Below are positions 33,478 to 37,402 of a stretch of 37,402 nt of DNA, in pieces. Every line of letters starts with the position of its first letter. Positions within the stretch are counted from its first letter, which is position 1. Both the position numbers and the translations under genes were made by a program. The notes below the pieces were generated by a model. That model ran no database searches and had not been told where the DNA came from. It saw nothing but the letters and a program-made list of their open reading frames with translations. Source of the DNA: Caldifarciminota bacterium (GTDB taxonomy: Bacteria > Hydrothermota > UBA3072); contig JAFGHJ010000045.1 in NCBI GenBank assembly GCA_016930175.1, forward strand, positions 1 to 37,402, written 5' to 3'.

Positions 33478-35730
33478 ATGAAGATATTTTCAATTATTTT
33501 AACAATATTGTTTTTGATGCGTGGTTTTATTTTTGCTTTTGGCTCAGAAATGAATGTCTCTGGTATTTTAAAATCCATTGTTTCTGATAATTACGATGAA
33601 TTTATAAACGCTGAAAGATTTTCGAATAATGAAGATTCAAAGTATTTGGAAATCACAAGACAGGATAGTAATGTCACAGTGGTTGGAAGATGGCCGTATG
33701 GGCATTGTAATGCGGTAAATGCAGAAGGTAATTATGCGTATATTGGTAGTGGAGCTGTATTGGTTGTCCTTGATATAACGAATCCTTCAGCTCTTTTAAA
33801 AATTGGGGAAATATATTTACCTGACCTAATTCTGGATATATTTATTTTTGGAGATTATGCTTATGTGGCGGACGAGGAAGCGGGATTACGTATAATAGAT
33901 ATAAGCGACCCGGAAAGTCCGGGAGAGGCAGGTTCCTATGATACACCCGGTAATGCTCTTGGAGTATATGTGTCGGGGGATTATGCTTATGTGGCGAATG
34001 ATTCAACAGGAATACATATAATAAATATAAGTAACCCGGATAGCCTGGAAGAAGTTGCCTCCTATGATACTCCCGGTAATGCTCTTGGAGTATATGTGTC
34101 GGGGAATTATGCTTATGTTGCGGATGATGATGCTGGGTTATGTATAATAAATATAAGCGACCCGGATAGCCTGGAAGAAGTTGCCTCCTATGATACTCCC
34201 GGGTATGCTGTGAATGTATATGTGTCGGGGGATTATGCTTATGTGGCAGATGATTACAGAGGATTACAGATAATAGATATAAGTAACCCGGAAAGTCCGG
34301 GAGAGGCAGGTTCCTTTGATACTCGTGGAGATGCTTCCGAAGTTTTTGTATCAGGGGATTACGCTTATGTGGCGAGTAATGAATTACAGATAGTAGATAT
34401 AAGCAACCCGGAATATCCTGAAGAGGAAGGATACTATGATACTCCCGGCCGTCCTTTGAGAGTGTCTGTATCGGGAGATTATTCCTATGTTGCCGATAAT
34501 CTTACCGGGTTACGAATAATAGATGTAAGTGACCCGGAATATCCTGAAGAGGAAGGGTACTATGATACTCCCGGGAATGCTTTTGGAGTACATGTATCAG
34601 GTGATTATGCTTATATAGCGGCTTTTGATAATGGACTGCGAATAATAGATATAAGTGATCCGGAGAACCCGGAAGAGGTGGGTTACCATGTTGATCCTGA
34701 TAATGCTAATTTCTGCGAAGTATATGTCTCAGGAGATTACGCTTATGTTGCAAATGATAATAAAGGATTAAGGGTAGTAGATATAAGTGATCCTGAAAAT
34801 CCGGCGATGGTAGGATTATGTAATACCCCTGGCAGTGCCTGGGGGGTATGTGTATCAGGGGATTATGCTTATGTGGCAGATGAATATATAGGAGGATTGC
34901 GTGTAATAGATATAAGTGACCCGGATAGTCTGGAAATAGTAGGGTCCTGTGATACTCCTGGAGATGGTTTTGGAGTATGTGTATCAGGGGATTATGCATA
35001 TTTAACAAATGATGGTGCAGGATTGAGGGTAATGGATATAAGTGACCCGGAAAACCCTGAAGAGGTAGATACATGTTATACACCCGGGCGTGCCATGGGT
35101 ATATCTATATCAGGAAATTATGCTTATATTGCGGATGTTTGGGGAGGATTACGTATAATAGATATAAGTAATCCGGAGAATACGGAAGAGGTGGGTTCCT
35201 ACTCTGCTTTCGGTAGTGCCTGGAGAGTTTATACCTCAGGAGACTATGCTTATGTGGCAGATGAACAGACAGGGTTATGGATAATAGATATAAGTAACCC
35301 TGAAAGTCCGGTAAAGGCAGGATATTATGATACTCCAGGTAGAGCTAAAGGAGTATGGGTGTCGGGAGATTATGTTTATGTGGCGGATGAGGAGTGTGGA
35401 TTATGCATCGTTCAGTTTGAGTCGGAAGATACAGCTTATATTAAAGAAAAAAAAGAACCTGTTATAGATAAATTTTACTTAAGTCAGAATTATCCTAATC
35501 CGTTCAATTCGGTTACTACGGTTGAATATTCGATTCCCAAAAAATCCGATGTTAAGATAACTGTTTATAATCTTGCGGGTCAGGTTGTGGATGTTCTTGT
35601 GAATCAAGTAATGGAGCCCGGTCATTACTCGGTACAACTGGACGTTTCTAAGTTAGGGTTGGGAGTATATTTCTATAAGATTCAAGCGGGCTCTTTTTCG
35701 GGTATGAAGAAATGTGTGGTTATAAGGTAG
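33478..35730 (+). CDS. Secreted LVIVP-repeat beta-propeller with C-terminal sorting tail
   Basis: 750 residues. A signal peptide (about 1-20) is followed by a short linker and 14 tandem units of about 42 residues (about 75-655). Each reads like TPGxAxGVYVSGDYAYVADD, then GLRIIDISDPExPEEVG, which is the LVIVP repeat. Fourteen units could close as two seven-bladed propellers. The last 90 residues (LSQNYPNPFNSVTTVEYSIP, ITVYNLAGQVV, GVYFYKIQAG) are a Por/FlgD-like sorting tail for type IX-like export to the surface. No catalytic motif is seen; a binding or adhesion role is likely. Unit divergence is low in the first half, indicating recent duplication. GAGAGG precedes ATG 33478. Confidence 0.92.
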   Translation: MKIFSIILTILFLMRGFIFAFGSEMNVSGILKSIVSDNYDEFINAERFSNNEDSKYLEITRQDSNVTVVGRWPYGHCNAVNAEGNYAYIGSGAVLVVLDITNPSALLKIGEIYLPDLILDIFIFGDYAYVADEEAGLRIIDISDPESPGEAGSYDTPGNALGVYVSGDYAYVANDSTGIHIINISNPDSLEEVASYDTPGNALGVYVSGNYAYVADDDAGLCIINISDPDSLEEVASYDTPGYAVNVYVSGDYAYVADDYRGLQIIDISNPESPGEAGSFDTRGDASEVFVSGDYAYVASNELQIVDISNPEYPEEEGYYDTPGRPLRVSVSGDYSYVADNLTGLRIIDVSDPEYPEEEGYYDTPGNAFGVHVSGDYAYIAAFDNGLRIIDISDPENPEEVGYHVDPDNANFCEVYVSGDYAYVANDNKGLRVVDISDPENPAMVGLCNTPGSAWGVCVSGDYAYVADEYIGGLRVIDISDPDSLEIVGSCDTPGDGFGVCVSGDYAYLTNDGAGLRVMDISDPENPEEVDTCYTPGRAMGISISGNYAYIADVWGGLRIIDISNPENTEEVGSYSAFGSAWRVYTSGDYAYVADEQTGLWIIDISNPESPVKAGYYDTPGRAKGVWVSGDYVYVADEECGLCIVQFESEDTAYIKEKKEPVIDKFYLSQNYPNPFNSVTTVEYSIPKKSDVKITVYNLAGQVVDVLVNQVMEPGHYSVQLDVSKLGLGVYFYKIQAGSFSGMKKCVVIR
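33840..35410 (+). repeat. Coding tandem repeat, about 126-base unit
   Basis: Thirteen to fourteen units encoding LVIVP blades. Units 2 and 3 share near-identical DNA, for example CCCGGATAGCCTGGAAGAAG at 34035 and again at 34161, exactly 126 bases apart. Indels of one to two codons occur in units 5, 8 and 9. Confidence 0.85.
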
Positions 35731-35898
35731 GAAACATTGGTGTTTAAAGAATCGTAAAGAATGGCTGTCACTCCGTAAAATCTTTTTTGAAAAATATTTT
35801 AAGTTTTCTAAAACAATTTTTGTTTCAAACTTTTCTTTTTCGTAAGAAATTCAAAAAAAAAGATCTGGCCCCTCTATGTATAACATAATGCCTACTAC

Positions 35899-37401
35899 TT
35901 ATTTCACTTGGATTAAGATATCTGCTGTCTGGAGTCCTTCGGATTCCGCGGAAAGACGGATTGCGCCTTGTTCACGTTTCGATTGTATCACAACAAGACA
36001 CAGACCGTGGAATGCCTTTCGCTCGCTGGCTTTGAAATACTCATGGCTAATGGGGTTGCCGTTGTCTACTCCGGCAATAATGCCCTCGCCTTTAATTTTA
36101 AATTTCACAAGATTGTCGGCATTGGGGCAGACCCTACCTTCCTGATCCACAATTTCGACTTTGACATACGAAAGATCCACACCATCGGCACTGATTTCGG
36201 TACGATCAGGCGCCAGCATTATTTTAAAGGGAGCATCTGCGGTTTGTACTTCGTCTGTACACATTGTTTCTCCGTTGTTTTTTGCAACTGCTTTTAAAAT
36301 TCCCGGAGAGTAAGGAACTTTCCATTCCAAATGCAAATCATCTGTGTCAGAGAATTTCTTTTCGCCAAGGGACTTTCCATTTAAAAACAATTCCACCGAC
36401 TCACAATTACTGTAACACCAGACCGGTATCTCTTGCCCATCGAAACCTTGCCAGTTCCAGTGTGGAAGAATGTGAATCATCGGTTTGTCCGTCCACTGGC
36501 TCTGGTACAGGTAGTAGCGGTCTTTTGGAAAACCGCATAAATCTACAATACCGAAATAAGAACTTACTGATGGCCAGCTAAATGGCGTTGGTTCGCCGAT
36601 GTAATCAAAACCCGTCCATACGAATTCACCCGCGAGCCAGGGTGCGCTTTTGACTGCTTTGAGGGTTGATTCCGCTACATTGCCCCAACTGGGAGCGACT
36701 ATGTCGTAAGAAGAGCACTGGTTGTTTAACTCCTTTTCGATTTTAAGCGTGTCACCATTTCGAACCAGGTTGTATTCTCCGCGGGTACTTACAGCCGAAG
36801 CGGTTTCAGAGGCTATTAGTTTCGCCTTTCCTCGAAAAGTCCGGTAAAATGGCATGGAATAATTAAGGCCGAATACGTCGAGCGGTTTTTCAAAACCGCT
36901 TTTAACAGCTGCTTCCGGTGTATTGCATCCCGAAGTAACCGGTCGTGTCGGGTCTTCCCTGTAACAGATGTCCGCAAGCCGCTTCGCCATTTCTAACGCA
37001 TTGGCATTATTTTGCTCTGGGATTTCGTTGCCGATGCTCCACAGGATAATACTGGGATGGTTCCTGTCGCGACGAATCATGTCCGTTAAATCTCTCTCGC
37101 TCCATTCGTCAAAAAACCGACCATACCCAAACATCGTTTTTGACCGTTTCCATTCGTCGAACGCTTCGTCCATGACCAGGAAACCCATGCGGTCACATAA
37201 ATCCAGTAGTTCGGGTGCGGGGGGATTGTGGCTTGTGCGTACGGCGTTACAACCCATGTTCTTCATGATTTCCAACTGACGCTCGATTGCCCGCTTGTTT
37301 ACGGCAGCGCCCAGGCAACCCATGTCGTGATGCAGGCACACTCCCTTGATATCGACATGTTTGCCGTTTAAGAAAAATCCCTTGTTTACGGTAAATTCAA
37401 A
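35899..37401 (-). CDS. GH2 beta-galactosidase-type enzyme (5' end outside window)
   Basis: The reading frame is open to the window edge at 37401, so the start and N-terminal sandwich domains are missing. The first visible residues (GFFLNGKHVDIKG) are the classic entry to the GH2 barrel. Counting from the Met/GTG at 37341, RTSHNPP lies at 35-41, general acid E106 in WSIGNEIPE, probable nucleophile E179 in IASETASA, and GEFVWTGFDYIGEP at 239-252. The spacing E106-E179 (73) is close to LacZ 461-537 (76). A DUF4982-type domain (VWCYSNCESVELFLNGKSLG) and an Ig-like end domain (ADGVDLSYVKVEIVD) follow. The protein probably removes beta-galactosyl or beta-glucuronyl-type ends. Composition is richer in G+C than the neighbours by eye, hinting at transfer. 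Confidence 0.92.
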   Translation of the reverse strand, partial: FEFTVNKGFFLNGKHVDIKGVCLHHDMGCLGAAVNKRAIERQLEIMKNMGCNAVRTSHNPPAPELLDLCDRMGFLVMDEAFDEWKRSKTMFGYGRFFDEWSERDLTDMIRRDRNHPSIILWSIGNEIPEQNNANALEMAKRLADICYREDPTRPVTSGCNTPEAAVKSGFEKPLDVFGLNYSMPFYRTFRGKAKLIASETASAVSTRGEYNLVRNGDTLKIEKELNNQCSSYDIVAPSWGNVAESTLKAVKSAPWLAGEFVWTGFDYIGEPTPFSWPSVSSYFGIVDLCGFPKDRYYLYQSQWTDKPMIHILPHWNWQGFDGQEIPVWCYSNCESVELFLNGKSLGEKKFSDTDDLHLEWKVPYSPGILKAVAKNNGETMCTDEVQTADAPFKIMLAPDRTEISADGVDLSYVKVEIVDQEGRVCPNADNLVKFKIKGEGIIAGVDNGNPISHEYFKASERKAFHGLCLVVIQSKREQGAIRLSAESEGLQTADILIQVK

Positions 37402-37402
37402 T

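Noticed and set aside
34706-35083. 125-codon minus-strand frame inside the LVIVP gene
   Set aside because: His/Leu/Pro-rich repeat is only the antisense of the 126-base coding repeat.
33840-35410. Regular repeats that could suggest a CRISPR array
   Set aside because: Units are about 126 bases, in frame, and encode LVIVP blades with no unique spacers.

Overview
The window looks like part of a chromosome from a low-GC, uncultured-type bacterium of the FCB (Fibrobacterota-Chlorobiota-Bacteroidota) side of the tree, for example the Marinimicrobia, KSB1, WOR-3 or Cloacimonetes kind. The reasons are three secreted proteins ending in a Por/FlgD-like sorting tail, many lipoproteins, a long LVIVP-repeat beta-propeller, and strong Shine-Dalgarno sites with sigma70-like TTGACA/TATAAT promoters. 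The phylum cannot be fixed from this sequence alone. No rRNA, tRNA, CRISPR array, transposase or phage gene was seen.

Layout. 1-5018: the 3' part of a GH67 alpha-glucuronidase, a zinc-ribbon membrane protein, a YgjV-type membrane protein, a secreted GH5 endoglycanase and mscL. 5019-5665: a 647-base gap with the decayed antisense tail of a SUMF1-fold gene and a leader with alternative hairpins and a terminator-like hairpin. This precedes an unusual methyltransferase/ATP-grasp fusion (5666-7615) and a small membrane protein. 8373-10840: a sulfur-transfer operon with a tandem rhodanese, a 60-residue NrdD-tail-like miniprotein and a metallo-beta-lactamase-fold/double-rhodanese protein. 11024-11440: a small lipoprotein. 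11656-16389: a tightly packed cluster of SGNH hydrolase/TPR, carbamoyltransferase fused to an SxtJ-like membrane domain, and DUF5989 miniprotein, followed by an outer-membrane barrel protein. Next come pdxB, a minus-strand pair (BNR-repeat secreted protein and NHL membrane protein), a CDF metal transporter, small lipoproteins, a CE4 deacetylase and a hydrophobic membrane protein.

25209-37401 is rich in secreted proteins: a clan GH-A-like candidate glycosidase with a PKD domain, a second SGNH/TPR paralogue, a CE1-type feruloyl esterase, a transglutaminase/SUMF1 fusion lipoprotein, a 14-unit LVIVP propeller, and a GH2 beta-galactosidase running off the right edge. Intergenic DNA here carries degenerate short-period repeats with units of 7, 8 and 10 bases.

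Taken together, GH67, GH5, CE1, CE4, GH2 and the GH-A-like protein suggest a scattered hemicellulose-degrading repertoire, not one locus. The strongest candidates for an under-described system are the SGNH/carbamoyltransferase-SxtJ/DUF5989 cluster, the transglutaminase-SUMF1 fusion, the methyltransferase/ATP-grasp fusion with its structured leader, and the NrdD-tail miniprotein inside the rhodanese operon. All functions are inferred from motifs read by eye; no database search was run.
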